A DNA stretch of 64,000 bases from Chaetoceros tenuissimus (GCA_021927905.1 BLLK01000069.1:1612001-1676000); one strand, 5' to 3'; counted from the stretch's first letter, positions 21,601 through 31,551 are shown. The notes: generated from the letters alone by a model not told the origin. A program made the numbers and translations.

Positions 21601-22170
21601 ACGGTTGATAATTCTGGCTCTTTTAATTCTAAGTAGCACTTGAGGGTCTATGTTTTTCGGCAAGTGCTTTGCACGAAGAAGCCTGTCGAACACCTCAGGA
21701 TCAGGGTTTCCTTCATAGTCCTCGTTCCAAACGTTCAAGATGATGGAGGAACCCTCTGTTCCAGAATCAGATTGCAGAGATATGTCTTCAGTCTCATGAA
21801 TTAGGTCTTCGGTCTGGTCGAAATTCAGCTCATCTGTTGGCTTCTTGTGTAGATCACTAGTGTCTAATTGGTCATCTGTAACATCAATAATTCCACGCAT
21901 GGTGGTATCAAATCCATACTCGTTCTCGAGGGGAGCAGGTTCGGGTGATTGTACAGGCATTGCCTCGTATTTATCTCCTTCCATTAGGATACAAGACCTA
22001 TGGCTCAAAGCATCATCGATGTTAACGAGTTCTTGATCCTCTTTCATGAGTTCCTCCTGTTCAACCTCCATAACACTCATGTTGGAGAGAACAGTCTCAT
22101 CGTTCCTACAAACAACAGATTGGTCTTTGCAAGCATTCTTAAGGCTTTGCCACATATATAGTTCAGTCAT
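18613..22170 (-). CDS. Giant acidic, probably disordered protein
   Basis: Single exon, about 1185 aa from the ATG at 22170 (the frame stays open upstream without ATG). About 1050 residues are Glu/Asp/Ser-rich with no clear domain. One more ordered segment occurs around GSYMSYTTADGEEVVIAIPV and RIITPEEYERLQSSLIATY, and one short helix-rich region near ILNVWNEDYEGNPDPEVFDR. Near the C-terminus, DTLEIIDEPT/DTLEIIEDSV is an imperfect repeat. The final 130 residues switch to strongly basic and Ser/Thr-rich (RTMKKSKTATPSRKG, PKLKKKPTTD), with a helix DDLLALKRSMEKKNRSR. Acidic body plus basic tail suggests a nuclear or cytoskeletal protein, but no function can be assigned. Confidence 0.75.
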   Translation of the reverse strand: MTELYMWQSLKNACKDQSVVCRNDETVLSNMSVMEVEQEELMKEDQELVNIDDALSHRSCILMEGDKYEAMPVQSPEPAPLENEYGFDTTMRGIIDVTDDQLDTSDLHKKPTDELNFDQTEDLIHETEDISLQSDSGTEGSSIILNVWNEDYEGNPDPEVFDRLLRAKHLPKNIDPQVLLRIKRARIINRIREIEDDESSQGSCNVMWNRMCMPGGFEHDDCTDEGESVHTSNTEADADESIKQESIAGTVDSEVFQFKHPKRSQYALVPDNAYRPGASPTSLVMMLPSPKGKNIELTPMKSFTRDDDSRSRKTCTENEIEFTLQKYDQTPFRIAQLVLSGEKSKSTDEDYDDDASALTEPCLEEQEDAHSTVIEQKFDAVMKDEEDEKDIGLDEFVMKSPRFVEDEDPVDCDRSLSSYSRMKVTTPISDLYKVFTSSDFELQTGVERVENSNASNFEEEFSALTLPAYVKDCAIPDTYADTNESSLEHEDDVLGKSSYETDLVETFGENTEDLDLSEEDPLQVSDVQNDECSELSIIEEHEAEEHILSSDMSYASERETSAVEDSENVKSDDQMSFEESAEHSIDDLANKSAIYERQSSDLFGSIALATQVGNPTMANDDSGEADISEENSDESLGSDLEIAPTMTSQSEGDGVSLNPVSSSYSFVNMTHQENYVHSPIEEQALSKGKNFDESTDELDQPNNPAFVPRSSLVPSDKGIPATGTEESDEMTDLDDRHIDLARTSSSNLNVSDLEEALDIQIQVTSTGSYMSYTTADGEEVVIAIPVEGNVTVPQPNSRYGRIITPEEYERLQSSLIATYTVDSIPEGLEEDLSSVDGEVGESNLDCSDINESFGDENEMNLANSCEDDAISCKHEDMLEKERNANISYESRQEESNEVQPTDDNVDDLVELVEDTLEIIDEPTIANIRDNSIIPDASNFELQRDHIVQEMVENNEEDTLEIIEDSVDAVEINEKYASEIPTIDAVPQSAPQDVEEFSTPQSKIEELPFDDTLVIEETKESSQIKEASIENVVNVESDSFVTAEEDEQHFEPNVETKEENKPLLDSSEKETNVMKRTMKKSKTATPSRKGAVKNSSSLQSPSSTSRNKITKKPTVSSKSGPKLKKKPTTDTIVDDLLALKRSMEKKNRSRKGNPSIKTNSLLDAAMKVQMKTDTTNGRKIRKSVKS

Positions 22171-22738
22171 ATCGAAGATGAATGATGAGAAAGAGGCTTG
22201 CAAGTGATGAATTCGTATGGGACCTTCGGCTAGTTCTCGTCCTCTAGCTTTTAGATAGGAATGCTTTGTTAGTTTGAGGGGTATTGATAGGCTTGGTTAG
22301 CTTAGAAGAATCCAATGGCAAGGTGCGATAAAGAGTCTTGTAGAGTAATCTTATAAGTTTTCTTGTGAGCTAATTGTGGGTGCACTAAAATGAGAAGGTG
22401 AACCAGGAACACTCTCCTTTGAAACCTGGAAGGTGAACTTTCAATACGTAAATGATACAAATTTGGCCTGAAATAGACTTTTCAGCGACACGATTACTTC
22501 ACGATTCCGCCTTTTTTATTGCTTGGCTACCTCTCTAGCTATTTGTATAAGCCCATCGTCGTCTTTCCTCGTCAGGCCATGGATGTCTTCGTTCCACTCC
22601 GCACAAAGATACCTAAGATACTCCCTATGAGTACTTTATGAAGATCTGTAATCTGTACACCATACATTCTTTGCAGTTTTACAATTCAACTTCACTCCCC
22701 ATCGACGAGATCAAACATCTATCTGTGCAATCTACAAA
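22171..22738. promoter_or_regulatory. Divergent upstream region (568 bp)
   Basis: Separates the acidic-protein start from the first recognised exon of the GH26-type gene. An unplaced 5' exon with a signal peptide for the GH26 gene may lie here: an acceptor-like TTTGCAG at about 22670-22676 opens a frame leading into its first recognised exon. Confidence 0.35.
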
Positions 22739-24142
22739 ATGACAAAAGACTGTAGGCCAGGAAAAAGAAAGACTTACTTGACCATAGGTGAGTTGGATGA
22801 GGACAGAGGTAACACCATATATCTAGATTTTTACAGAGAATAGAACTAACGAATCTTTCTGATTGGATTCCATAGGCCAAGATCTTTTCTCCATTCAGGA
22901 ATATGTGACTTCTCAATTCAATTATAGTTTGCATCACAGTAGGTAAGTGCACGATAATTGATGTTGAGATTTTTATGTCAATGCGTCTGTCGAAGTATTC
23001 TTAGTATTTACTAATTATTTTTTAGTATTGCAAAGAGAACAAGCTTTGTTCCTGCAGCTGCTATGGCTTATACAGATCTCGCATCACTGAAAGGCCTAGT
23101 GAGACCCGCAGATTATGGATCTGGAGTTGAATATGCATCCGGAGTTATCAACTCTATTTTTCCAAACACTAAAATCGGTTTACAACTAGGACTTTGGCTA
23201 AATGGAACGTATGGTTGCCAACAGATAATCAATGGAGAAATGGATCAACAAATGAACAAATTGCATAAGTATCTCACTTTTACAAATGCTAGTGCGGTCT
23301 TTTTGAGAATCGGGTATGAATTTGATAATCCCTTTTTTGGGTATTCGGATAATGCCACTGCATATATTTTGGCTTTTCAAAGAATAGTCGATTACATGAG
23401 AAATCATTTGAATGAGGATAGACTTGATAAAACATTCTTTGTTTGGCATTCATGGGCAGCTCCGAGAGCAGGAAATTTGACTCTGGAAGACTTCTACCCG
23501 AGCGATGATTATGTAGATTGGATAGGAGTGTCAGTCTTTCGTCAAGTATATCCATGGAAATCAAATTGGGGCAATGGGTATGTTGATTGGGGTGGCTCAG
23601 TAAAAGACATAGAAGAAGTTCTACAGTTTGCTCAGAAAAGAGATAAACCTACAATGATTGCAGAGTCAACTCCGTTTGGTGGCATCAACATGAAGACTGC
23701 AGACACAATCAAATACAACGAAACAGATCCATGGGATCGTTGGTTTGGTAAAGTTTTGACTCTTATTGAAAAATATGATATTGATATGTTTAGTTACATC
23801 AATTGCGATTGGGATAAACAACCTATGTGGGGTGGTGTTGGGTTTGGGGATACAAGACTATCAACCAATGCCGAAGTCATGGATAGATGGTTTGGTAATA
23901 TCATCAGAAGTGATGGCAATCAAAAATTTCTAATGGGGAACTCTATATGCCGGGGAGAAGAAGAGGTAGCTAGTCCAAAAGGTTCTGCCTTTGCTGCAGA
24001 CATGCCATTGTTTATTCCTGTCATATTACTAGTTATTTCAATCTTCATTTTTGGGAAAGTTTACAGTAAGTCTCGTAGTGATAGACATGAACGTAGAGCT
24101 TTGAATGAACGTACTCCATTGAACAATACCACAAATGTGTAA
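22739..24142 (+). CDS. GH26-type glycoside hydrolase, membrane-anchored (mannanase-like)
   Basis: Three exons as modelled (22739-22787, 22876-22942, 23026-24142), all in phase, 410 aa. The joins give TYLTIGQDLFSIQEYV and HHSSIAKRTSFVPAAAM. GH26-like (beta/alpha)8 features: GYEFDNPF with the candidate acid/base Glu (about residue 137), FFVWHSWAA, DDYVDWIGVSVFR, and TMIAESTPFG with the candidate nucleophile Glu (about residue 252). Near the C-terminus a membrane span (PLFIPVILLVISIFIFG) and a short basic tail anchor it with the catalytic domain outside or lumenal. No signal peptide is present in this model, so the true start is probably in an upstream exon. It probably hydrolyses a beta-mannan or related glucan, perhaps in wall or storage-polysaccharide metabolism; specificity is inference. 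Confidence 0.78.
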
Positions 24143-24533
24143 TAAAAGTAGAGAAAAGTTTTGTATGGTATATAATATTGTATATCTGCTTTTGTGTTGT
24201 ATTCCGCATTGTATCTTTTCAGTAGTATCTTTTCTCAGATTGAAACATGGGACTCGAATTGAAAGTGTATAGGTTATGATACTATTTTTCGTGCCTTCCC
24301 AACCATAAATTTTTGAGCTCACTTTTTATCACGTTTTATTTTCATTTCATCTCGGCTGTATTTACTTTGCGATTCCATTCCAATCAGTACATCTGAGCGA
24401 AATCCAAACTCGAAAGTTTCCAGACATGGGATGACAAATTGAGGATCTGTAGGGAAAATAGAAGAAATAGTGTAGGTAAGTCAAATTCAATTTTTCACTG
24501 ATTGATTGGTATTCAATTTTCTTTCTTTCTCAC
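24143..24533. other. Intergenic, upstream of exportin-T
   Basis: AT-rich with no supported gene. A minus-strand frame at 24038-24322 overlaps the GH26 gene's end and is treated as antisense. Confidence 0.4.
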
Positions 24534-27500
24534 ATGGTCGTTATGATATCGTCTCGCAGAAAAATGGAGCAAATACAATCTGCGGAACAGCTGGAGCAGT
24601 GTATTTTAGCTGCGACCAACCCTTTGTCTCCCTCAAAAGATGTTGCCTTGAATATGTTGAATCATATGTGTAATGCCCAGGTAGATGGAGGTGCACAGCT
24701 TTGTGGACAAGTGTTAAACTTAGCCTTCAGCAAATCTAATCCAGCAGATGCTACACAATGTAATCAAGAAAATAGCGTCGTATTCTATGCGTTGACTACT
24801 TTACAGAGAGCTCTATGTAAGACAAAAGTTAATGATTGCATAGTTCCTTATCAATGTCGAGACTCTTTGCGACAAATTATCTATCACCATATATTTAAAG
24901 TTCCTGGTCAAACAAGCGACGAGACACAAATTATGCCAAAGTATATGCGAACAAAAGTTGGTGTTGTGGTTGCTTTATTGATCAAACATGATTTCATAGA
25001 TAGATGGCAAAATGCTTTTCAAGAATTAATTCAACTAGCAGCATGCGAAGTGAAGCCCGAAAGCATTCTTGATATAACAAGGAAAGAAATATTTTTGAGA
25101 GTTCTGAATGCATTTTGTGATGAAGTCGTTGAAGACACTACACTTGAGAAAAATACATTGATTAAGGATGTTATTAGAGGAATGAAGACTTCTATTTCTT
25201 GTGAAGTAGTGCTTGAAAACACCATCTCAGCAGATATTATCAAAGCTTTGATTAGTTTATTTCAATGCAATATTCAACATATGTTTGAGACAAATGGAAC
25301 CAAGATTGGAGCGATGGAAGCAAGAAAACTTCCAATACGTTCGCTGTCTGTTTTGAAACGATTTATTTCTTGGATCGACCTATCTTTGGTCGCGAATGAA
25401 ACTGTCATTGGTTTACTCGAATCGTCAATTTCGCATGCAGGGGCTGGCGATGCAGAAGATGAAGATGGTGATGGATCGCTTCCATCGCAATGCGCAGCTG
25501 AAGCTGTTGAATGTATGAAGGAAATTATTGGAAAGGGAATGGAAGATGATAAAAAGATTGAATTGATTTACAACGTGAATTTATTGGAAAGAATAATGTC
25601 AAGTGGAGTAAATCTTGAGACTGTTGATGGGACGCATATCAATGTTGTGATCAAAATTGCAGAACTCGTGAACTCTATTGGTTCTGAATTGCTGAGACAT
25701 TGGACAAGTCTTCCTCTGTCTGCTCATGATCTTAATCGTTTGGTGCCTCATCTCAACATATTGACAGAGATCTTTTTCAAATGCTTTGCTTATGACGACA
25801 TTGATGTATCTGGTGCAGTAGTGTCACTTGCATCTCAATACATTCTCCTACTCCAGAAAGAAATGGAAGGATTGATACAAAACAAGCACTTCTTAGTTTC
25901 ACCTCATCTACCACAGATGCTTTCGGTCATGTACAATCAAATGAAATATCCATCTGACTTCGAATTTGACTATGAAGATGAAGATGAGGCAGAAGAAGAA
26001 GTCTACAGATCGGAACTTCGCAAATTGAATCAAACAATTATTCGTGCATCTCCTGGGATTGCCCTGCAATTCCTTTGTACTACTTTATCTCAGGTACCAA
26101 CACCGCTCTCATCATCAACTACGAATGAAATAGAAGCTGCTCTGAGGCTTATTTACCATTATTGTGAAGGAATCCGTCCTCCACCTGGTACAAAGGTAGT
26201 TTTGAAAGATCCTACCTTTTGCGAGGTCCTAATAGCTCTTCACACAAGTGATATCACAAGTCATCCACACAGAGAAGTTCTCATTTTATATTATGATATT
26301 GCGGTTCGATATGCCGATTTGCTGAAAGAAAAACCTGAGCTCTTACCAAATATACTGGGGTCAATAAGTGGTACAAATGGATTACAACACCCTCACCCGA
26401 GAGTCAGGAGTCGATGCTGCTATCTTTTGTTAAAATTGGTGAAATCACTAGGTCAGACATTGCGTCAATTTGTCGAGACTGCTATCATCGGAATCAATGC
26501 TTTAATATCACATCAGGTACTATCCCTTCATCCTGACGATTCACTCTATCTATTTGAGACAATAGGGCTGTTGCTAGGGCAAACAGATATTGGAGAAGAT
26601 GATCAACGAAAGTACTTGATAGATATCATGATGCCACATATGAAATTAATAGAGTCGCTCTTACGGTCGCCCGAGCTAGAACAAGATCCACAGGAAGCGG
26701 GGGAAAAACTTTCATACTCCATTGCGTCAATTGCGTTTCTCTCGAAGGGGTTTGGAAGGAATATATCAGCAGGAGCACAATCGGTGTTGAAAGAAACCGT
26801 TCAGCCATGCCTAAATATTTTACAAGCAATGCCGACAAGCGCCGTCGTTAGGAATAAAATTTTGATATATCTTCAAAGGATGGTATATTGCGTTGGGAGC
26901 GAAATGTTACAAGTACTTCAGCCATTTCTGGAAATTTTGATCGCAAATTGCTTCCAGGAGGATATCCTTGATGTTGCACAATTGATGAATCAATTGTGTA
27001 TCAAGTTTAAAGCTGATGCCATGTCTATAGTCGACGTATGTGTTCTCCCCCTATTACATAAGGCAACAGAACTCCTTCCAGATACTTCTGGAAAGGCTCA
27101 AGCAGATATACCTCCGCATATATTGACAGAGATTTTGCATCTAAAAAAGATTATGCTTGTAACTCTCTACACAATTACAAACTCAGAATGTGCGGCAGTT
27201 CTCGTCTCTCCTCGCAATATAACCTCATTAGAACATATATTGAAAATGGCAAAGGAAGGTGCTTTGATGACACCAGAACCAGTGGTAAAAAAGACAAGTG
27301 TGCAGATATTTGTTTGTTTAACAGAGCATTGGTTGGCTACGACAAATCCTAATATCGATGCGAGTATCACAACAGGCTTTCGGTCATATCTAATGGACCA
27401 ATTTCTCCCAACCATGATACAAGTTTTTCTATCCAAGAACTTCAACGAGAAAAATTTGAATGAGTTTCGCTTAGTTAGAGAGGTTGCAAATATCTTCTTC

Positions 27501-27680
27501 ATTCTCCAGACAAAATGTGACTTTGACCTTCCACAATACTTGGCCAACATAGTAAGTTCACAAACTCAGCAAGCAGTTGATCCAGCGACGTACAATGTTT
27601 TCCATAATCCCACCTCAAAGAAAGATATAGAGAAAGCAATGAAATTTTTTATGCTACAAGTCAAACCCAAGCTAGTATAG
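24534..27680 (+). CDS. XPOT: Exportin-T (tRNA nuclear export receptor, importin-beta superfamily)
   Basis: Single exon, 1048 aa (a second in-frame Met at residue 10, MEQIQSAEQ, is an alternative start). Helical HEAT-repeat composition throughout and length near the family's 960-1100. N-terminal signatures of exportin-T: YMRTKVGVVVALLIKHDFI and WQNAFQELIQLA, then FCDEVVEDTTLEKNTLIKD (the diagnostic block before the cargo-binding arch) and LKRFISWIDLSL. An acidic loop, DFEFDYEDEDEAEEEV, lies mid-protein. The protein binds mature tRNA with RanGTP and carries it through nuclear pores. The gene has no introns. Its stop is 44 bp from that of the convergent neighbour. Confidence 0.9.
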   Translation: MVVMISSRRKMEQIQSAEQLEQCILAATNPLSPSKDVALNMLNHMCNAQVDGGAQLCGQVLNLAFSKSNPADATQCNQENSVVFYALTTLQRALCKTKVNDCIVPYQCRDSLRQIIYHHIFKVPGQTSDETQIMPKYMRTKVGVVVALLIKHDFIDRWQNAFQELIQLAACEVKPESILDITRKEIFLRVLNAFCDEVVEDTTLEKNTLIKDVIRGMKTSISCEVVLENTISADIIKALISLFQCNIQHMFETNGTKIGAMEARKLPIRSLSVLKRFISWIDLSLVANETVIGLLESSISHAGAGDAEDEDGDGSLPSQCAAEAVECMKEIIGKGMEDDKKIELIYNVNLLERIMSSGVNLETVDGTHINVVIKIAELVNSIGSELLRHWTSLPLSAHDLNRLVPHLNILTEIFFKCFAYDDIDVSGAVVSLASQYILLLQKEMEGLIQNKHFLVSPHLPQMLSVMYNQMKYPSDFEFDYEDEDEAEEEVYRSELRKLNQTIIRASPGIALQFLCTTLSQVPTPLSSSTTNEIEAALRLIYHYCEGIRPPPGTKVVLKDPTFCEVLIALHTSDITSHPHREVLILYYDIAVRYADLLKEKPELLPNILGSISGTNGLQHPHPRVRSRCCYLLLKLVKSLGQTLRQFVETAIIGINALISHQVLSLHPDDSLYLFETIGLLLGQTDIGEDDQRKYLIDIMMPHMKLIESLLRSPELEQDPQEAGEKLSYSIASIAFLSKGFGRNISAGAQSVLKETVQPCLNILQAMPTSAVVRNKILIYLQRMVYCVGSEMLQVLQPFLEILIANCFQEDILDVAQLMNQLCIKFKADAMSIVDVCVLPLLHKATELLPDTSGKAQADIPPHILTEILHLKKIMLVTLYTITNSECAAVLVSPRNITSLEHILKMAKEGALMTPEPVVKKTSVQIFVCLTEHWLATTNPNIDASITTGFRSYLMDQFLPTMIQVFLSKNFNEKNLNEFRLVREVANIFFILQTKCDFDLPQYLANIVSSQTQQAVDPATYNVFHNPTSKKDIEKAMKFFMLQVKPKLV

Positions 27681-27724
27681 ATTCAAACATTATAAATTAT
27701 TTAGTTTCAGATATTATTATTTTC

Positions 27725-28624
27725 TCAATCTTCAATTTCAATAACTGTTTCTCCACCATCGTCTACAACTGTGTTTGGGTCGTCATCAAGCAATTTTCTC
27801 AAAAGAGCCATTACTGAATCTAGATTTCTTCCCTCTCGAATAATGAGATTCTTCAAAGCTGCATCTTTAACATTCACCCCAACAATTCCTTCTAATTTCT
27901 TTATCATGGCATCAATCTCGTGATCTTCAAGTTCCCAATTTTCATCGCGATCTGCAGCAATGAGCACATCAAAAACATTGTCCATGATCTCGTTAGTTCT
28001 ATTGACTTGCATTTGAGCAAGAGCTCGTTTACTCTCTTCAAGCTGTTGCTTCAACTCAGTGATTGAAATTCTTCCCATATTTTGGCATTCTTCGAATGCA
28101 TCCTTCATATCTTGAAACTTTTGTACACTTTTTGATAGCTTTTCGTTTTCACCTTGTAAGCGTTCGTTATTAAATTTTAGGTTTTCAAGCTCTCTCTCCA
28201 TAGCTTCATTTGACTGCTCCAAAGCTGTTTTAGAAAGGGAATTTGGTCAGGAATGTTACTGATTTGTAAGCCTGCTTGATGTTTAAAAATATGATATCTT
28301 ACCTTTGCAATCTGTAATCTTTTGCTGTTGTAGTGCAGAATAGGGAGGGATGATGATACCGGCAATTGCCGTTACCCAAATTATAGGATTGATACCAGCA
28401 AATATCAATGCTACTGAAGATGTGATTATGGATCCTACTGCTCCCACAGCAGTTGCAATCTCAGCCATTGTCCACTCCGGAAGTTGCTCCAAGTACTCAT
28501 CGTCGTCTTCTGGATTAAAGTTTGGATCCCTGATTTGTTCTGCATGAGATTTAGGCGAGGGTAGGCTCGCAACTCCAGCCAGAAAAGGCTGTGTCGTCAT
28601 CTCAACATTGCTTTCAATATCCAT
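27725..28624 (-). CDS. Membrane-hairpin / coiled-coil / EF-hand-like family member A
   Basis: Two exons (28624-28303, 28224-27725) with a 78-bp intron, phase 1; 273 aa. An N-terminal soluble part of about 50 residues (LPEWTMAEIATAV) precedes a hydrophobic hairpin (AVGSIITSSVALIFAGINPI and WVTAIAGIIIPP), then PYSALQQQK. A heptad-rich coiled coil follows (about residues 110-200). The C-terminal domain begins with an EF-hand-like loop, ADRDENWELEDHEIDAMI, with acidic or amide residues at loop positions 1, 3, 5 and 12, and ends with a helix (SVMALLRKLLDDD) and an acidic tail. It shares layout with the genes at 29060, 30286 and 45495. Its intron is placed before the coiled coil, unlike theirs. Function unknown; a Ca2+-responsive membrane tether is inference. 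Confidence 0.75.
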
Positions 28625-29059
28625 CTTGCTAAAGTGATTCTATTGATATGTGCTTCTTTCTTTCTCGTCTACTCTGTTTTAAGATCTAGATAGTATTAGT
28701 CTTTCTTTTTCTTTGCGTACATCGATTTTACACATTCAACATTGATTGTGTATCCTTCTGGTTTCCGAACTCGGTACTATCCTACGAGGAGTAGATGGAA
28801 AAACTAAAATATCAGTGACAGCTGTTGACATCTGTCAAGTCTGTCAACGTTCGCCAATTTTTTCTTTCTCTCTTCTTTTTTCAAACAATGTTAGCCATTC
28901 TATCATCTTGCAACTGAATCGAATCAATTCAAGTAAACTCAGTGCTACTGCAGTCTCAGAATCTCTAGCAGTGACATCATTAATATAATATATTAAGAAG
29001 CATAGGAACGTATGGAACAGAAACATTGAACGGAGAAAGATACATTATCGCAATTGTCA
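28625..29059. promoter_or_regulatory. Divergent upstream region between family members A and B
   Basis: 435 bp between oppositely directed starts of two related genes. AT-rich with CTTTCTTTCTC-type tracts. No defined site. Confidence 0.35.
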
Positions 29060-30012
29060 ATGGATGTAGAAACAATAAACCCTCGGCAGAGTGGAAGTGA
29101 AGATGGAGTTACTACAATGAAAGATATGCGAAATGCGGGTAATCTGAGAAGATCAACGCACTGTTTTCGTGTAATGGTTGGAAAATCTACAGACTTTCTC
29201 ATATATGGAAATCTGTATCTGTTTTCACTGCTGTTTATTTCCACCTTTGGGATAGCTTTGTTCTCATTTCTGGAAATAAATGGACTAGCTTTACATTGTA
29301 CATCTTTCTTTCTGCTTCTATATGCTCCTCTCACATTACATCAAACATGTAAACTGTCAAAAATGAAATCTCTTCGTGGATACATGAATGATTTGAGGCG
29401 AAAGGTAAACGATGTCATGATGGAAAACGAAGTTTTAGAATATCGCGCAGAGTATTTTAGGGAAAGACTGAAGCGTATGGATCCATTTGAACAGCAATCA
29501 ATAAATCTGAAATCTGAGGATATAGTTCAACTTGTTGAAATCATGAATGAACAAGCAATAGTGAAACAAAAGATTGAGGTAAGCGTGAAGATTATTTCAT
29601 AGCAGAAAGCTCCTAATTTCCTTCTTTTCTCATCTTAAATGATCATTGTTATCAGAATCTAGCACATGAATCTGTGTATCAACAGATGATTTCTACAGTT
29701 CTAAGAGAAAGCAAATCAAATGATCTAATGATCAAACCAAAGGAGTTTCGGCACATTTTGATACGATTAGAATATCAATCCGGTCTTTACTTTCATAAGG
29801 ATAAATTTGTACGTTTATTGAGGAAGAGTTGCAAGGAAGATGATGACATTCCAGTAGAAACAATAGCCTCTATTCTTCGTGATTATCATGACAGTCAAAA
29901 AGTGATAAGGTCATCTAGAAGAATATTTTCTAGTAATATCATCGACATAAAAGAAAGAAACGAAGTCAGAAAACAGGCGAAACGAACGCTGATATTCAAA
30001 AGAAGAAAATAA
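29060..30012 (+). CDS. Membrane-hairpin / coiled-coil / EF-hand-like family member B (loop degenerate)
   Basis: Two exons (29060-29578, 29656-30012) with a 77-bp intron, phase 0; 291 aa. ATG at 29060. A hydrophobic pair (LYLFSLLFISTFGIALFSFL and LHCTSFFLLLYAPLTLHQ) is followed by a basic helix SLRGYMNDLRRKVND, the family signature, then coiled coil to QKIE at the intron. The C-terminal domain begins QQMISTVLRESKSNDLMIKP: the loop where relatives have DxDGD here lacks the Ca2+-binding acids, so it probably does not bind Ca2+. A second helix pair, HKDKFVRLLRKSC and IPVETIASILRDY, matches relatives. The tail is very basic (RKQAKRTLIFKRRK). Confidence 0.75.
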
Positions 30013-30285
30013 GAGAATGACAATTAAACAATTTCTGTCTTTTCTTGAACTGTCAGTTTTTCATTCATTTACGTAGAGAAAAAGTTCAACTTAAACAAGT
30101 GAAAACAAGACTTGAAAAGATTAAAATAGTCAGTTTACGACTCATTCTAATTCTTGTGTGCGACTTTCACTTTCTATCGCAATTCCAAATTCATCGAAGC
30201 GGCAAGCGGCAACACACATCAAACTACGCCCCTTATCTCCATTTGGGGCTGGAGTAACCACTATTTATTATGTACTAGATACAAA

Positions 30286-31421
30286 ATGGAATACATGAAA
30301 GCTTTAGCACAGAAGTGCTTGACCTATCTAGGACAAGATTTAGGCCTAAAGGCAATCAAATATGGGAAAAGGATGGAGCTTAAAGTAATCCAACTGACAT
30401 CAGGGCGAAAAGAAACCGACGAACTAGTGATAGACCCAATCAAAGTCGGAATAGTCATAGGGATTTTCTTTGTATGTACTGTAATTTCTTTCTTTGTGAG
30501 AATGGGTGGTATTTTGCTGGATATATGTGGGACGATCCTCATAGTTTATGCTCCATTGGCAGTCTATCAGACAGTGTTATTGAAGAGATATAAATCAGTC
30601 CGAGATTACCTCAACTTGCTCAGACGAAAGGTCAACAGGTTTCATGAATTAAATAAGGACCTTGAGATTAAGGAAAAGAAATTGCGAGTGAAAGTTGATG
30701 CACTTAGGAAGATTAATGATAGATTCTCTGAACTAACAATAGCAGAAAAAGGAGATGTAGAGGAACTGACATCAGTGATTGCGGAACTTAAGGAAATTAA
30801 TCGGAAAATGAAGGTAAGTCGATATGATTTATTCGTCTACTTCATAGGCTCATAATAAGATATCAACACTGAATAGATTGCTGTCAATTATTTGAATTCT
30901 TTTCGTAGGAAGTTGCAAAAAGTGAAATTATAAACTCTCTTGTTTCGGCCACACTTCTCAGTGATGATGATGGTGATTTCTACATAGGCCACGCTGAATT
31001 TGAGAACCTAATACTATCCTTCAAACAAAGAAATACAGGTTGGAGATTCAAAGAAAGAAAGTTTCGCAGCTATATTGGCAAATATGATGAAGAAAAGGGT
31101 GTCCACATCGAGCAGATTATGAAATTGATCCATCATATTAAGAACAACGATACCAAATACAAAGACAGAATCTTTACTTTTGATCAATATAATTCGTTAA
31201 AAGCATCCAGGATGTATTTGAGTTCCATGAGGCTCAGTTCCACTAAAGTACATGCGATGGACTTAGATAAATTGCGGTCATCCAATCTATCGTCGCACAA
31301 GTCCAAGAAGAAAGTGAAGACATCGGTCAGTGTCAAAACGAAAGTGTTGCCCTTTTCGAAAAGGCGATGGAAATTTTGGCAGTTATTCAAAAGAAAGGGA
31401 ACAAAGAAGAAGCAAGCTTAA
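30286..31421 (+). CDS. Membrane-hairpin / coiled-coil / EF-hand-like family member C
   Basis: Two exons (30286-30813, 30909-31421) with a 95-bp intron, phase 0, at the same place as in members B and D; 346 aa. The hydrophobic pair VGIVIGIFFVCTVISFFV and GGILLDICGTILIVYAPL leads into VYQTVLLKRYKSVRDYLN and a coiled coil. The C-terminal domain starts KSEIINSLVSATLLSDDDGD, an EF-like loop with Asp at positions 1, 3 and 5, Ile at 8 and Glu at 12, but Phe instead of Gly at 6. The paired second half is KFRSYIGKYDEEKGVHIEQ. The last 70 residues are strongly basic (SSHKSKKKVKTS, KRRWKFWQLFKRKGTKKKQA), a possible membrane-lipid or nucleic-acid contact. Confidence 0.77.
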
Positions 31422-31551
31422 AAATCACGAAAGCAACTGATACGTCAAAGAACAAAATTTTTTTCAGTAAAAATAATTATACTGTATGTACGCCTTTCAT
31501 TATTACTAAATCTAACTACGTCTTGACAATAACAGTATGTTACCAATGAGA

